From: Deltaproteobacteria bacterium
GTDB taxonomy: Bacteria > Myxococcota_A > UBA9042 > PHBI01 > JACKFB01
Direction of reading: 5' to 3'
NCBI GenBank assembly: GCA_020632695.1
Contig: JACKFB010000001.1
Location: 1 to 64,000, forward strand
Length of the DNA: 64,000 nt
The position numbers and the translations under genes were made by a program. The notes below the pieces were generated by a model, which saw nothing but the letters and a program-made list of their open reading frames with translations, made no database searches and was not told where the DNA came from. Below, piece after piece: positions 1 to 9,325 of the stretch; the first letter of the stretch is position 1, and each line of letters begins with the position of its first letter.

Positions 1-325
1 CTACGAGAAGCAGATGAACCCGACGACGCCGGTGGCGCCGCCCGGGGTGGGGACGAAGCTGGCGCCGGTCGGGCAGCCGGCGGTGGCGCCGCCGGGGTCG
101 AAGCTGACGCCCGGGGGCGTGCCTCCGGCGGGCGTGCGGCCGGCGCCGGTGCAAGGCGGGGCGGTGCCCATGGGGATGCCGACGCGGCAGCCGGCGGTGC
201 CCGGTCAGCTCCAGCAGGTGCCGACGCGGCAGCACCCGCAGCCGATGCAGCCGATGCAGCCGGTGCAGCCGGTGCAGCCGGTGCAGCCTGCGCAGCCGGG
301 CGGTTCCGGGTTCGGCGGACAGTAG
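1..325 (+). CDS. Proline-rich C-terminal end of an unknown protein (5' truncated)
   Basis: The reading frame is open from base 2 and ends at TAG 323-325, so only the last roughly 107 codons are present. The visible part is almost wholly Pro/Ala/Gly/Val/Gln, with a degenerate repeat of the form QPMQPVQPVQPVQP near the end. Such tails are usually disordered linkers or surface-exposed ends. No catalytic domain is visible, so function cannot be assigned. The next gene is 75 bases downstream on the same strand. Confidence 0.6.
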   Translation, partial: YEKQMNPTTPVAPPGVGTKLAPVGQPAVAPPGSKLTPGGVPPAGVRPAPVQGGAVPMGMPTRQPAVPGQLQQVPTRQHPQPMQPMQPVQPVQPVQPAQPGGSGFGGQ

Positions 326-400
326 GGAGGCGCGCGCGGCTCTCGCGCGCATCGAACGGACACAGGGCGGCGAGCGCGTGATGCTCGTCAGGAGGCGATC

Positions 401-1171
<771 letters not shown>

Positions 1172-1175
1172 CCCC

Positions 1176-1751
1176 GTGGCGTTGACCCCCTCGACGATGT
1201 TGGAGCTGGGCACCCCGGCGCCGGACTTCGCGCTGCCCGACACCGAGGGCTGCGAGGTGCGCCTGGACGACCTGCGGGACGCCCCGCTCTTGCTGGTGAT
1301 GTTCCTCAGCAACCACTGCCCCTACGTCATCCACATCCGCGAGCACCTGGCCCGCTTCGTCGCCAGCCATCAGGCCAAGGGGCTCGCGGCGGTGGCCATC
1401 AACGCCAACGACGTCGCCCGCTACCCCGCCGACTCGCCCGAGAAGATGAAGGACGAGGTCGCCCTGGCCGGCTATACCTTCCCCTACCTCTTCGACGCCT
1501 CCCAAGAGGTCGCCAAGGCCTACCGCGCAGCCTGCACCCCGGACTTCTTCCTCTTCGACCAGGACCGCAAGCTGGTCTACCGCGGCCGCTACGACCAGAG
1601 CCGCCCCGGCAACGACATCCCCCTGACCGGCCAGGACCTCGCCGCCGCCATCGAAGCCGCCCAAGCCGGCCGCCCCCCCTTGCCCGACCAGATCCCCAGC
1701 ATGGGCTGCAACATCAAGTGGCGAGCCGGCAACGAGCCGGACTACTTCTAG
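1176..1751 (+). CDS. Thioredoxin-family (AhpC/TSA-like) protein
   Basis: A 191-residue protein with a peroxiredoxin/TlpA-like fold: TPAPDFALPD at the N-terminus, then a hydrophobic strand and the redox site SNHCPYV with Cys48, and a C-terminal SMGCNIKW motif characteristic of this cytoplasmic thioredoxin family. Only one Cys lies at the active site, with no CxxC, so a peroxidase or thiol-transfer role is more likely than disulfide isomerase. No signal peptide is seen. The GTG start is 4 bases after the dehydrogenase stop; an in-frame ATG at 1197 is an alternative. Confidence 0.85.
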   Translation: MALTPSTMLELGTPAPDFALPDTEGCEVRLDDLRDAPLLLVMFLSNHCPYVIHIREHLARFVASHQAKGLAAVAINANDVARYPADSPEKMKDEVALAGYTFPYLFDASQEVAKAYRAACTPDFFLFDQDRKLVYRGRYDQSRPGNDIPLTGQDLAAAIEAAQAGRPPLPDQIPSMGCNIKWRAGNEPDYF

Positions 1752-1828
1752 ACCAGGGGTTGCGGTGCCCGGCGTGCGCCGACCCATCCCCGTGAACACG
1801 CTCAGCGTGGTCCGTTCAACCGTCCCCG

Positions 1829-2962
1829 GTGTGTTCCGCTGAGGCGTCCCGCTGCGTTGAGGCCTCCTCCCTCCCGGCGTACCTTTGGAGGGCGACCGAC
1901 GAGGACGACTTGGCCGACGACCACAACAGCCTGATCCCCTCCGACTACCCGGCGCTGCTCTCGGACCTGAAGGAGCGGATCCACAGCGCCCGGATGCGGG
2001 CGACGCTGGCGGTCAACGCCGAGTTGACCCTGCTCTACTGGGACATCGGGCGCTCCATCCTGCACCGGCAGGAGCACCAAGGCTGGGGAGCGAAGGTGGT
2101 GGAGCGCCTCTCGGTGGATCTGCGGCGGGCCTTCCCCGACATGAAGGGGCTCTCGCCTCGGAACCTCAAGTACATGCGGACGTTCGCCAGCGCATGGCCC
2201 GACCGACCAATCGTGCAAGAGGTGCTTGCACAAATCCCGTGGTACTCGAACCTCGCCTTGCTGGAGAAGCTGAACGACGCCCAGGACCGGCTCTGGTACG
2301 CCCGGAAGACACGGCTGCACGGCTGGTCCCGCAACGTCCTCGTCATGCAGATCGAGACCGGATTGCACCGACGGCAGGGCAAGGCGATCACGAACTTCGA
2401 GGACGTGCTGCCCGCTCCGCAGTCGGACCTCGCCAACAACCTGCTGAAGGACCCGTATCTGTTCGGCTTCCTCGGGCTGGAAGAGGACGCCCAAGAGCGG
2501 GAGATCGAGAAGGCGCTGATGCGGCACCTGCGGGACTTCCTGTTGGAGCTCGGCGTCGGGTTCGCCTTCGTCGGCAACCAGTACCGGCTGGAGGTCGGCG
2601 GCGACGACTTCTTCATCGACATGCTGTTCTACCACCTGCACCTGCGCTGCTATGTCGTGGTGGAGTTGAAGGCGGTGGCATTCAAGCCCGAGTTCGCCGG
2701 GAAGCTGAACTTCTACCTGTCGGCAGTGGACGACCTGCTGCGCCACGCCGACGACGCCCCGACCATCGGGCTGCTGCTGTGCCAGGGGAAGAACAAGGTC
2801 GTCGCCGAGTACGCCCTGCGGGACATGAGCAAGCCCATCGGCGTGTCCGAGTACCAACTCACGGAGGCCCTGCCTGAGAACCTCCGAGGCAAGCTGCCCA
2901 CGGTCGCGGAGCTGGAGGCCGAGTTGGACGTGCCGGACGACGCCTCCGCGGACGCCGAATGA
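1829..2962 (+). CDS. DUF1016 / YhcG-type PD-(D/E)xK nuclease
   Basis: The longest frame gives 377 residues from GTG 1829. An N-terminal helical DUF1016 domain (YPALLSDLKERIHSARMRA onward, containing LLYWDIG) leads into a C-terminal restriction-like fold with Asp264, then Glu279-Leu-Lys281 (VVVELKA), the expected PD-(D/E)xK active site. The family is often found beside type I restriction loci and toxin-antitoxin genes, matching this position; its exact job is unsettled. The conserved region begins only near residue 40, and a promoter-like element lies inside the first 20 codons, so TTG 1910 (350 residues) may be the true start. A truncated paralogue is at 9326-10312. Confidence 0.85.
   Translation: MCSAEASRCVEASSLPAYLWRATDEDDLADDHNSLIPSDYPALLSDLKERIHSARMRATLAVNAELTLLYWDIGRSILHRQEHQGWGAKVVERLSVDLRRAFPDMKGLSPRNLKYMRTFASAWPDRPIVQEVLAQIPWYSNLALLEKLNDAQDRLWYARKTRLHGWSRNVLVMQIETGLHRRQGKAITNFEDVLPAPQSDLANNLLKDPYLFGFLGLEEDAQEREIEKALMRHLRDFLLELGVGFAFVGNQYRLEVGGDDFFIDMLFYHLHLRCYVVVELKAVAFKPEFAGKLNFYLSAVDDLLRHADDAPTIGLLLCQGKNKVVAEYALRDMSKPIGVSEYQLTEALPENLRGKLPTVAELEAELDVPDDASADAE
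1857..1885 (+). promoter_or_regulatory. Candidate sigma-70 promoter of the DUF1016 gene
   Basis: TTGAGG at 1857-1862, a 17-base spacer, and TACCTT at 1880-1885. The identical arrangement is retained upstream of the decayed second copy (9331-9359). If real, transcription starts near 1892, inside the longest reading frame, and translation would begin downstream, probably at TTG 1910 after GAGGA at 1901-1905. Confidence 0.45.
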
Positions 2963-3159
2963 TGCCCGCCCAGCGGCCCCTGTTGGGCGGGCCTGACACC
3001 TCGGCGAGCGGGAAGCGGTCCCTCGAATGCGCTTTGATAGCAAGGGCCTGAGCGTGACGACGGCATACGGTAAAAAGAACTACCTTGCTGGGCGGGAGGG
3101 CAGATGGCCCGCCGCCCGGGTTCCCCTGGTCATGCGGCACAACCTGGCGTCGCTCTGGA

Positions 3160-3203
3160 TTGACCCGCTACGGAAGCGTTTCTAGAATAGGGCTGCGGTT
3201 CTA
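3160..3203 (+). promoter_or_regulatory. Promoter and candidate operator of vapBC
   Basis: TTGACC at 3160-3165, a 17-base spacer and TAGAAT at 3183-3188 form a good sigma-70 promoter. The inverted repeat TAGAA (3183-3187) / TTCTA (3199-3203) overlaps the -10 box, and TTCTAGAA at 3180-3187 is itself palindromic, as expected for an autoregulated antitoxin operator. A CAGGAG ribosome site at 3206-3211 precedes the vapB ATG. The rest of the 255-base gap after the nuclease gene shows nothing else clear. Confidence 0.6.
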
Positions 3204-3217
3204 TACAGGAGCGGCCG

Positions 3218-3472
3218 ATGGCGCTGAGCATCAAGAACGACGAGGCGGACCGGTTGGCCCGGGAGCTGGCGGAGCTGACGGGCGAGAGCCTCACCCAGGC
3301 GGTGGTGCTGTCGCTGCGGGAGCGGCTGGAGCGCAAGCGGTCCATCAAGGACAACCGGGTGCTCGCCGAGCGGCTGATGGAGATCGGGCGGCGCTGTGCG
3401 AGTCGCCCCCGACTGGACAGCCGCACACCGGACGAGATCCTGGGATACGACGACAACGGGCTGCCGTCCTGA
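3218..3472 (+). CDS. vapB: VapB-family antitoxin (Rv0623-like)
   Basis: An 84-residue antitoxin. The N-terminus (MALSIKNDEADRLARELAELTG) and the LTQAVVLSLRERLERKR segment are typical of the VapB/PSK transcription-factor family, whose N-terminal part binds the operator while the C-terminal tail wraps the toxin. The stop codon overlaps the toxin start (TGATG), the standard coupled arrangement. A remnant of a second vapB survives at 10344-10490. Confidence 0.85.
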   Translation: MALSIKNDEADRLARELAELTGESLTQAVVLSLRERLERKRSIKDNRVLAERLMEIGRRCASRPRLDSRTPDEILGYDDNGLPS

Positions 3473-3873
3473 TGGTCATCGACACCTCGGCGCTCATCGC
3501 CATCCTGGCGCAGGAGGACGATGCCGCCCGGCTTGCGGAGGCCATCCAGCAGGCCGAGGTGCGGTTGGTCTCTGCGGCCACCCTCACCGAGGCCGGGGTC
3601 GTGGTGACGGCGGTGTTCGGCGACGGCGGTGGGGCCGACCTCGACGACCTCATGGAGGCGATGCAGGTCGAGGTCGTGCCGCTGACCGAAGACCACGCGC
3701 GCTTGGCCCGGGACGGCTTCGCCCGCTTCGGCAAGGGCCGTCACCCCGCCAGGCTGAACCTCGGCACCTGCTTCTCCTACGCCCTCGCCAAGGCCTCGGG
3801 GCACCCGCTGCTCTCCAAGGGAAACGACTTCTCGCTGACCGACGTGGAGGCCGTGCCCACCGCGAGCGCCTGA
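3472..3873 (+). CDS. vapC: VapC-family PIN-domain toxin with an altered active site
   Basis: A 133-residue PIN-domain protein of the usual VapC length. Asp4 (VIDTSAL), Glu40 (TLTEAG) and Asp119 (KGNDF) are present, but the family's third metal-binding acid in LN(F/L)GDC is Thr99 here (LNLGTC). The codon is ACC where the decayed copy at 10493-10654 keeps GAC. VapC toxins are metal-dependent ribonucleases, so loss of this Asp should weaken or abolish cleavage. The frame is otherwise undamaged. It may persist as an inactive partner that still binds VapB and DNA; that is inference. Confidence 0.85.
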   Translation: MVIDTSALIAILAQEDDAARLAEAIQQAEVRLVSAATLTEAGVVVTAVFGDGGGADLDDLMEAMQVEVVPLTEDHARLARDGFARFGKGRHPARLNLGTCFSYALAKASGHPLLSKGNDFSLTDVEAVPTASA

Positions 3874-3948
3874 CCGGGTCCTGCCCACCCGGAGTGCGCC
3901 CCGCCGATTGGCCTGCCGTGTTCGTCCTGCCGCCGCAGGTTCCCGTGG

Positions 3949-3977
3949 TTGATCAGACCAAGAACTTGGTCTACCAT
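3949..3977 (+). promoter_or_regulatory. Promoter with palindromic operator for the Phd/VapC pair
   Basis: TTGATC at 3949-3954, a 17-base spacer, and TACCAT at 3972-3977. The spacer is almost filled by a perfect inverted repeat with 8-base arms, AGACCAAG AA CTTGGTCT (3955-3972). The antitoxin GTG at 3984 lies 7 bases after the -10 box, so the message is probably leaderless. Binding at the palindrome would block RNA polymerase, fitting toxin-antitoxin autoregulation. Confidence 0.65.
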
Positions 3978-3983
3978 CTCCCG

Positions 3984-4235
3984 GTGAGCAGCAATCAGGT
4001 CAATATCGGTGAGGCGAAGACCCATCTCTCGCGGCTCTTGGAGCGTGTCGCCGCTGGCGAGGAGATCATCATCTCCAAGGCGAACCGTCCGATCGCGCGC
4101 TTGGTGCCGCTACAAGGAGCCAGAACGCCGCGTCGCCCCGGTCGATTCGCCGGCCAGATCGTCGTCCGCGACGACTTCGACGCGCCGCTCCCTGAGTTCG
4201 AGCATGCGTTCTACGACGGCCCGATCGAACCGTGA
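3984..4235 (+). CDS. Phd/YefM-type antitoxin
   Basis: An 83-residue antitoxin. VNIGEAKTHLSRLLERVAAGEEIIISKANRPIARLVP is the classic Phd/YefM N-terminal fold that dimerises and binds the operator. The C-terminal part (FAGQIVVRDDFDAPLPEFEHAFY) is the toxin-binding tail common in antitoxins paired with VapC. The GTG start is chosen because the domain begins there and a promoter lies directly upstream. The stop overlaps the toxin GTG by 4 bases. Confidence 0.85.
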   Translation: MSSNQVNIGEAKTHLSRLLERVAAGEEIIISKANRPIARLVPLQGARTPRRPGRFAGQIVVRDDFDAPLPEFEHAFYDGPIEP

Positions 4236-4621
4236 CCCCGGTCCTGCTCGACACACATGTCCTGCTCTGGTGGCTCAGCGCGCCGGACCGCCTCAGCGCC
4301 CGTTGCCGCGCACTCTTCGACGACCCGGAACGCCAGCTCCTGCTCAGCTCGGTCAGCACCGCAGAGATCGCCATCAAGTCGTCAATCGGCCGCTTGGAGC
4401 TGCCCATCCCGGTCGGTGAGCTCGTCACTCAGGCCCTGCGCGAGGACGGCCTGACCCCGCTGGCCTTCGAGCACCGCCACGCCGCGGCCCTGGCCACACT
4501 CCCGCTGCACCACCGAGACCCGTTCGACCGCATGCTCCTCGCGCAAGCGTTGACCGAGGGCATCCCCCTCGCCAGCGCCGACCGCGCCCTGCTGGAGTAC
4601 GACATCGAGATACTGTGGTGA
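4232..4621 (+). CDS. vapC: VapC-family PIN-domain toxin
   Basis: A 129-residue PIN ribonuclease toxin. Acidic residues Asp7 (LLDTHVLLWW), Glu45 (STAEIAIK), Asp96 and Asp99 (HHRDPFDR) and Asp117 (SADRAL) are all in place, so unlike the toxin at 3472-3873 this one looks catalytically intact. It is unrelated at subfamily level to that toxin: HHRDPFDRML is a different VapC clade. The GTG start overlaps the antitoxin stop. Confidence 0.88.
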   Translation: MTPVLLDTHVLLWWLSAPDRLSARCRALFDDPERQLLLSSVSTAEIAIKSSIGRLELPIPVGELVTQALREDGLTPLAFEHRHAAALATLPLHHRDPFDRMLLAQALTEGIPLASADRALLEYDIEILW

Positions 4622-5173
4622 GCCCCTCGGCTTCGCAGACGGCGCCCCGGGCCGCGTCTCGAACGCCTTCTGCCCCGTGGCGCTACTTCCCGTAGCCGGT
4701 CCGGACCGCCCGAGCCCTGTGAGGAAACGGGTCTCGCTCTGGCTGTCGAGCAGCAAGCACGCACGGCCCTCCTCACAGAGGCACGGGAGAGGTGACCTCA
4801 CGTCTCGCGCGAGTCGGTCCGTGAGGCCACCCGCCGCGGCCGCAGGCCCTAGCCGGACGGCGGTGAGACGTGCAGGCCAAGAACCTCTGCGTTGTGGGCA
4901 CGCTCATTCGCGACGGCTGCGAGCAGCCCGGGGTAGGGCAGCGCGCCAGGCTCACGCTCACGGAGGAGTGGCCAACTTGCGACGTCGCGGCGGGCGCGCC
5001 TGGCCTCGGCTGCGGCGGTTCGGGCCAACGCTGAGCGCCGGCCGGTCGCGGTGCGGCTCGGGTCCAGGTTTCAGCGGTGGTCGGTCTCGGGCCGTGGTCG
5101 GGTGGTCAGGAAGTGACCTGGGCGAGTAGGGTTCTGGGCGGCTCCGCGCCCATCGACGGCCGCGAGTCGAGGG
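4622..5173 (+). other. Non-coding gap of about 550 bases
   Basis: No convincing gene is seen; the open frames have biased, Arg/Ser-rich translations. It contains a 12-base palindrome CGGTCCGGACCG (4697-4708) and a perfect 9-base inverted repeat CTGTGAGGA (4717-4725) / TCCTCACAG (4770-4778) spaced by 44 bases, which could form a stem after the toxin gene. The region marks the boundary between the toxin-antitoxin genes and the lipoprotein gene. Confidence 0.4.
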
Positions 5174-8100
5174 GTGGTGATGATGCGCGCGGCGACCCGG
5201 GCGAACCGAGCTGCGGCAACCAGAGCAGCGATCCTGTTGGCCGGGCTGGGGCTGTTGACCGGCTGCCCAGACGACTCCGGGTCGGGGGCAGCAGCGGACG
5301 CCTCGGACGCGGCGGTGGCGATCGACGCTGCCGACTCGGAAGACACCGCGGCGGTGGCCGACGCGCCGGGACCCGACGCCCTGGAGGACACCGGCGGCGA
5401 CACAGCGACGGACCTCCGCGATGATGCGGGGGTCGACGCGGGGATCGACGCGGGGGTCGATACATCGGACGAAGGAGCGCCCGACGAAGGGACGCCCGAC
5501 GGCGGTGAGGCTGATGCGGCGCAGGACTCCGTCGCGGACGCCACGCCCGACGCGGACCCGGACATCCTGCTCGACACCGGGCCCGACATCCTGCTCGACA
5601 CCGGCCCCGACATCCTGCTCGACACGGGGCCCGACGTACTGCCCGACATCCCGCTCGACACCGGGCCCGATGTCCTGCTCGACACCGGGCCCGACGTCCT
5701 GCCCGACACCCCGCTCGACACCGGGCCCGACGTCCTCGAGGACGTCGACACGGCCGACACGCCCCCGGACGAGGGCGGCTGCGTGCCCGACTGCGACGGC
5801 AAGACCTGCGGCGGCGATGGCTGCGGTGGGACGTGCGGGACCGCTCCCTGCCTGGACACGCAGTACTGCGACGCCAGCCAGAACTGCGCGGCCAAAGACC
5901 CCCAGCTCAGCTGCAACCTCGCGATCCCCGCAGCCATCGGCGTCAACCTGGGCGACACGACCGACGGGCTCGACATGACCGACGCGTCGTGCACTGCCCA
6001 GGGCTCCGCGAGCGGCAGCGAGAAGGTCCACCTGCTGGTCGTCCCCGGCACGGCCGAGGAAACTGCCGCGGTGACCCTCACCCTCGCCTCGGCCACCGAC
6101 CAGGGCGTGTCGGTTCGCTCGACGTGCAGCGACGTCGCGACCGAGCTGGGCTGCGCGGACGCGGTCGCCGGCGGGCAGGACGAGGTGCTCGTGGTCAGCG
6201 CCACGCCCGGCGACATCCTCGCGATCGTGGTCGAGGCGGGCTCGCCCGGCGCCGAGGGCCCGTACAGCCTGACGGTCGCGGTCGAGCTCACCGGCCCGAA
6301 CGAATGCTTGGGCCAGGGTGGCGGCAACGACTGCGCGCCGGAGGCCGTGTGTACTGACACCCCCGACAGCTTCCAGTGCGCGTGCTCGACCGGCTTCAGC
6401 GGCAGCGGGAAGGCGTGCGAATGTGTCAACGAGCAGCTCCTGGCGACCAACGTGCGGGGCGTCGCCGTCGCGCCCGACGGCACGCTCTACATCGCCGATC
6501 TGACGACCAACACGGTGAGGAGGCTGCCGGTCGGGGGCGCCTGGCAGACCGTGACGGACAGCTTGGGCAGCACCGGCGCGTTCAAGTCCGCGTTGAACGT
6601 CGGCGTGTCACCCGATGGGGCGCTGTACGTGTCGGACAGCACCGCGGGGCAGGTGAAGCGTCTCTCGGGTCCCGACGGTTTGTGGGAGCTGGTGACGGAC
6701 AGCGAGGGAGCGAACTTCGGGTTTACCGGCGCCAGCGGAATCGGCTTCGCACCGGATGGCACGCTCTTCATCTCGAGCACGAGCCCGGACGTGGTTTGGC
6801 GCCTCGCGCCCGGCGGTGTCTGGGAGACGGTCACGGACGCCATGGGCAGCGATGGCGGGTTCACCTACCCGCGCGGGCTGTACGTCGGTCCGGGTGGCGA
6901 CCTGTGGGTCGCCGCAGAGCAGCTCAAGGTCGTCAAGCATCTGCCTCCCGGCGGAATGTGGACGGTCGTCGTGGACGCCGCGGGTGGTACGGGTGGCTTT
7001 GGCACACCCGTCGGCCTGACCGGGACGCCCGACGGGGTCATCTACGTCGGCGACTTCACGCGCGAGAACGTCAAGCGCCTCGTTCCCGGCGGCGTCTGGG
7101 AGACCGTGGCGACGTTCAAGGCCCCGAACTGGCTCGCGCTCAGCCCGGACGAGACCGGCCTGTACGTGGGCGTCCCGGGCAAGGGTCCGTACCTGGTCGG
7201 CGGACTGGACACGGGCGGGTGCCCCCTCGAGTTCGGCGAGGCGTGCACGGGCAACTTCCAGTGCGCCAGCGACAAGTGCACCAGCGGATTCTGCTACGAC
7301 GCCTGTCTGGACTTCGGCGTCGCCAACGTCTGCCACCCCACGGCGGTCTGCACGGCCAGCGGCAACAGCGCCTCCTGCGCCTGCCCGGCCGGGTCCACCG
7401 GCGACGGCTTCGACTGCACCTGCCGAAACGGGGTGCTGTTCCCCCTTGCCGGCAGCGGCGGCGTGGCGGTCGCGGACGACGGGCGGGTGTACGTCGCGAG
7501 CATGAACACGTCCGCGATCCTGTCCCGCAAGCCGGGCGGGTCGGCGTGGGGCGAGGTGCACGACGCATCGGGTGGCGCGGGTGCCTTCGGCGCGGTCTTC
7601 GGCGTGGCCGTGGCGCCGGGCGGGGCCCTCCTCGTCACCGACACGCTCGACAAGGTCGTCAAGCGGCTGGAACCCGGCGGCGACTGGACCGTCGTCGTGG
7701 ACTCGGCGGGCAGCGACGGGGCCTTGGGCGGGCCTGCGGGAGTGGCGGCCTCCGAGGACGGCGACCTGCTCGTCGCGGACACGGCGGCAAACGTCATCTA
7801 CCGCCTGCCGGCCGGTGGGACCTGGACCACCCTCGTCGACGGCGCCGGCAGCAGCGGCGGCTTCGCGCAGCCGCGTGGCGTGGCGTTTGGCCCGGACGGA
7901 AGCGTGCTCGTGACCGACGGCGTCCTGGACGTCGTCCGACGGCTGCCACCCGGTGGCGCGTGGGAGACCGTGACCGCGGCCGACGGGGGCACGGGGGGGT
8001 TCTCGGCCCCCTTCGGTATCGTCGCCGCCCAGGACGGGACCCTGTTCGTCGGCGACGATCTCGCGGGGGTCGTCCGGCGCCTGCCCGTCGGCGGACCCTG

Positions 8101-9196
8101 GGAGACGGTGGCGATGATCGACGAGGCCGCCTGGGTTGCGCTGACGCCCGACGAGTCGGGGCTCTACGCCACCAGCGACACCGTCGCGATCAAGGCCGAG
8201 GCGGGCGTCCACCTGATCGGCGCGCTCGAGACCGGCGGCTGCGTGCTCCAGGGCGGCAGCACGTGTACCCGCGACCTCCAATGCGACTCCGGTCAGTGCC
8301 AGGCCGACCAGACGTGCATGTGTGTCAACGAGCTGGCGGTCGAGCTGACGGACCCCCAGGGGATCGCCCTGGCGCCCGACGGCTCGCTCTACGTCATCGA
8401 GAATGGCGACATCGACGAGCTGCTCCACATCGGGACCGACGGCTCGGTGACCACGGTCATCGACGCCAGCGCGAGCAGCGGCGACCTGGTGGACCCCTTC
8501 GGGCTCGCCCTCGCCGACGACGGCACGCTGTACATCACGGAGTTCCAGGGATCCCTCCTGCGCCTCGCGCCGGGCGGCGTCTGGGAGACGGTGGTCGACA
8601 GCAACGGCTCGGCGGGCCCGGCCGCCGGCTTCCGGTCGGTCACGGTCTCGAAGGCCGGCGACGTCTACGTCGCGGTGGGCGACCTGGGCGAGGTCGCGTG
8701 GCTGCCGCCGGGAGGCGCGTGGCAGACGCTGACCGCGGCCGACGCGGTCTTCGGCATGGGGGTCCACATCGCGGTGGCGCCCGACGGGGCGCTGTGGGGG
8801 TCGGACGCGTACACGGACGCCGTCAGGCGCCGCGGCGCGCCCGGGGAGTTCTGGGAGCTGGTGACCGACTCCGTGGGCAGCCTGGGTGTGTTCTCGGATC
8901 CGGTGGTCGAGGCGGTGACCGTCGACGGGACCGCCTACGTGCTCGACAGCGGCCACAACGCGATCAAGCGCCTCGCGCCGGGGGGTACCTGGCAGGCGCT
9001 GCCGACCCCCGACGAGCCGCTCGCGATGGTGCTGGCGGCGGACCAGAAGACGCTCTGGGTGACCATTCGGAACCTGGGCGTGCTGAGGCTGGGAAGCCTG
9101 GCGGACGGCGGGTGTCTGCTGCCCGGCGGCGCGGCGTGCGCGGTGGGGGGGCAGTGCGCCTCCGGACAGTGCGCGGCGAGCGTGTGCGACCCATGA
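5174..9196 (+). CDS. Large lipoprotein with three NHL-like beta-propeller blocks separated by Cys-rich modules
   Basis: A 1340-residue predicted surface lipoprotein. A short signal peptide ends in LLTGC (lipobox Cys near residue 31). Residues about 35-200 are an Asp/Ala/Thr linker with repeats of the form DILLDTGP. A Cys-rich module (CGGDGCGGTCG) and an EGF-like module precede three blocks of NHL/SMP-30-like repeats (APDGTLYIAD... RLPPGG.WE.V.DA.G..GGF) at roughly 420-680, 755-1020 and 1055-1310, each closed by another Cys-rich segment. Propellers of this type bind proteins or sugars; no enzyme site is visible. Several starts are possible (GTG 5174, GTG 5177, ATG 5180, ATG 5183); GAGG at 5169-5172 favours ATG 5180. 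It interrupts the defence genes and lies between the two direct repeats. Confidence 0.8.
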   Translation: MVMMRAATRANRAAATRAAILLAGLGLLTGCPDDSGSGAAADASDAAVAIDAADSEDTAAVADAPGPDALEDTGGDTATDLRDDAGVDAGIDAGVDTSDEGAPDEGTPDGGEADAAQDSVADATPDADPDILLDTGPDILLDTGPDILLDTGPDVLPDIPLDTGPDVLLDTGPDVLPDTPLDTGPDVLEDVDTADTPPDEGGCVPDCDGKTCGGDGCGGTCGTAPCLDTQYCDASQNCAAKDPQLSCNLAIPAAIGVNLGDTTDGLDMTDASCTAQGSASGSEKVHLLVVPGTAEETAAVTLTLASATDQGVSVRSTCSDVATELGCADAVAGGQDEVLVVSATPGDILAIVVEAGSPGAEGPYSLTVAVELTGPNECLGQGGGNDCAPEAVCTDTPDSFQCACSTGFSGSGKACECVNEQLLATNVRGVAVAPDGTLYIADLTTNTVRRLPVGGAWQTVTDSLGSTGAFKSALNVGVSPDGALYVSDSTAGQVKRLSGPDGLWELVTDSEGANFGFTGASGIGFAPDGTLFISSTSPDVVWRLAPGGVWETVTDAMGSDGGFTYPRGLYVGPGGDLWVAAEQLKVVKHLPPGGMWTVVVDAAGGTGGFGTPVGLTGTPDGVIYVGDFTRENVKRLVPGGVWETVATFKAPNWLALSPDETGLYVGVPGKGPYLVGGLDTGGCPLEFGEACTGNFQCASDKCTSGFCYDACLDFGVANVCHPTAVCTASGNSASCACPAGSTGDGFDCTCRNGVLFPLAGSGGVAVADDGRVYVASMNTSAILSRKPGGSAWGEVHDASGGAGAFGAVFGVAVAPGGALLVTDTLDKVVKRLEPGGDWTVVVDSAGSDGALGGPAGVAASEDGDLLVADTAANVIYRLPAGGTWTTLVDGAGSSGGFAQPRGVAFGPDGSVLVTDGVLDVVRRLPPGGAWETVTAADGGTGGFSAPFGIVAAQDGTLFVGDDLAGVVRRLPVGGPWETVAMIDEAAWVALTPDESGLYATSDTVAIKAEAGVHLIGALETGGCVLQGGSTCTRDLQCDSGQCQADQTCMCVNELAVELTDPQGIALAPDGSLYVIENGDIDELLHIGTDGSVTTVIDASASSGDLVDPFGLALADDGTLYITEFQGSLLRLAPGGVWETVVDSNGSAGPAAGFRSVTVSKAGDVYVAVGDLGEVAWLPPGGAWQTLTAADAVFGMGVHIAVAPDGALWGSDAYTDAVRRRGAPGEFWELVTDSVGSLGVFSDPVVEAVTVDGTAYVLDSGHNAIKRLAPGGTWQALPTPDEPLAMVLAADQKTLWVTIRNLGVLRLGSLADGGCLLPGGAACAVGGQCASGQCAASVCDP

Positions 9197-9230
9197 CCAG
9201 TTGATTTCAAGAAGGCCGAACCTCTGGGGG

Positions 9231-9284
9231 TCGGGCTCCAGCGGGTCGGGCTCCAGCGGTCGGGCTCCAGCGGTCGGGCTCCAG
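9231..9284 (+). repeat. Short tandem repeat, about 3.8 copies of a 14-15 base unit
   Basis: The unit TCGGGCTCCAGCGG is repeated with near-perfect identity at 9231-9245 (one extra G), 9246-9259, 9260-9273 and a partial copy 9274-9284. It lies in the non-coding gap between the lipoprotein stop and the start of direct-repeat copy B, where slippage or recombination may have occurred. Confidence 0.8.
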
Positions 9285-9325
9285 AAGGGAGCGAGGCTGC
9301 TCCCTACGTTCGCTGACTCCGTTCG

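Larger units (their letters stand above)
1852..3902 (+). repeat. Direct repeat, copy A of the DUF1016-vapBC module (intact)
   Basis: This segment shares strong nucleotide similarity with 9326-10683. The similarity begins at GCTGCGTTGAGGCC before the nuclease gene and runs about 30 bases past the vapC stop codon. Copy A is complete; copy B carries at least three internal deletions. The two copies are in the same orientation, about 5.4 kb apart. Confidence 0.75.

Noticed and set aside
4677..5129. 150-codon frame in the gap before the large lipoprotein
   Set aside because: Arg/Ser-rich translation, no ribosome site, no homologous-looking segment.
9231..9284. CRISPR-like array
   Set aside because: The units are 14-15 bases and directly adjacent with no spacers, so this is a simple tandem repeat.
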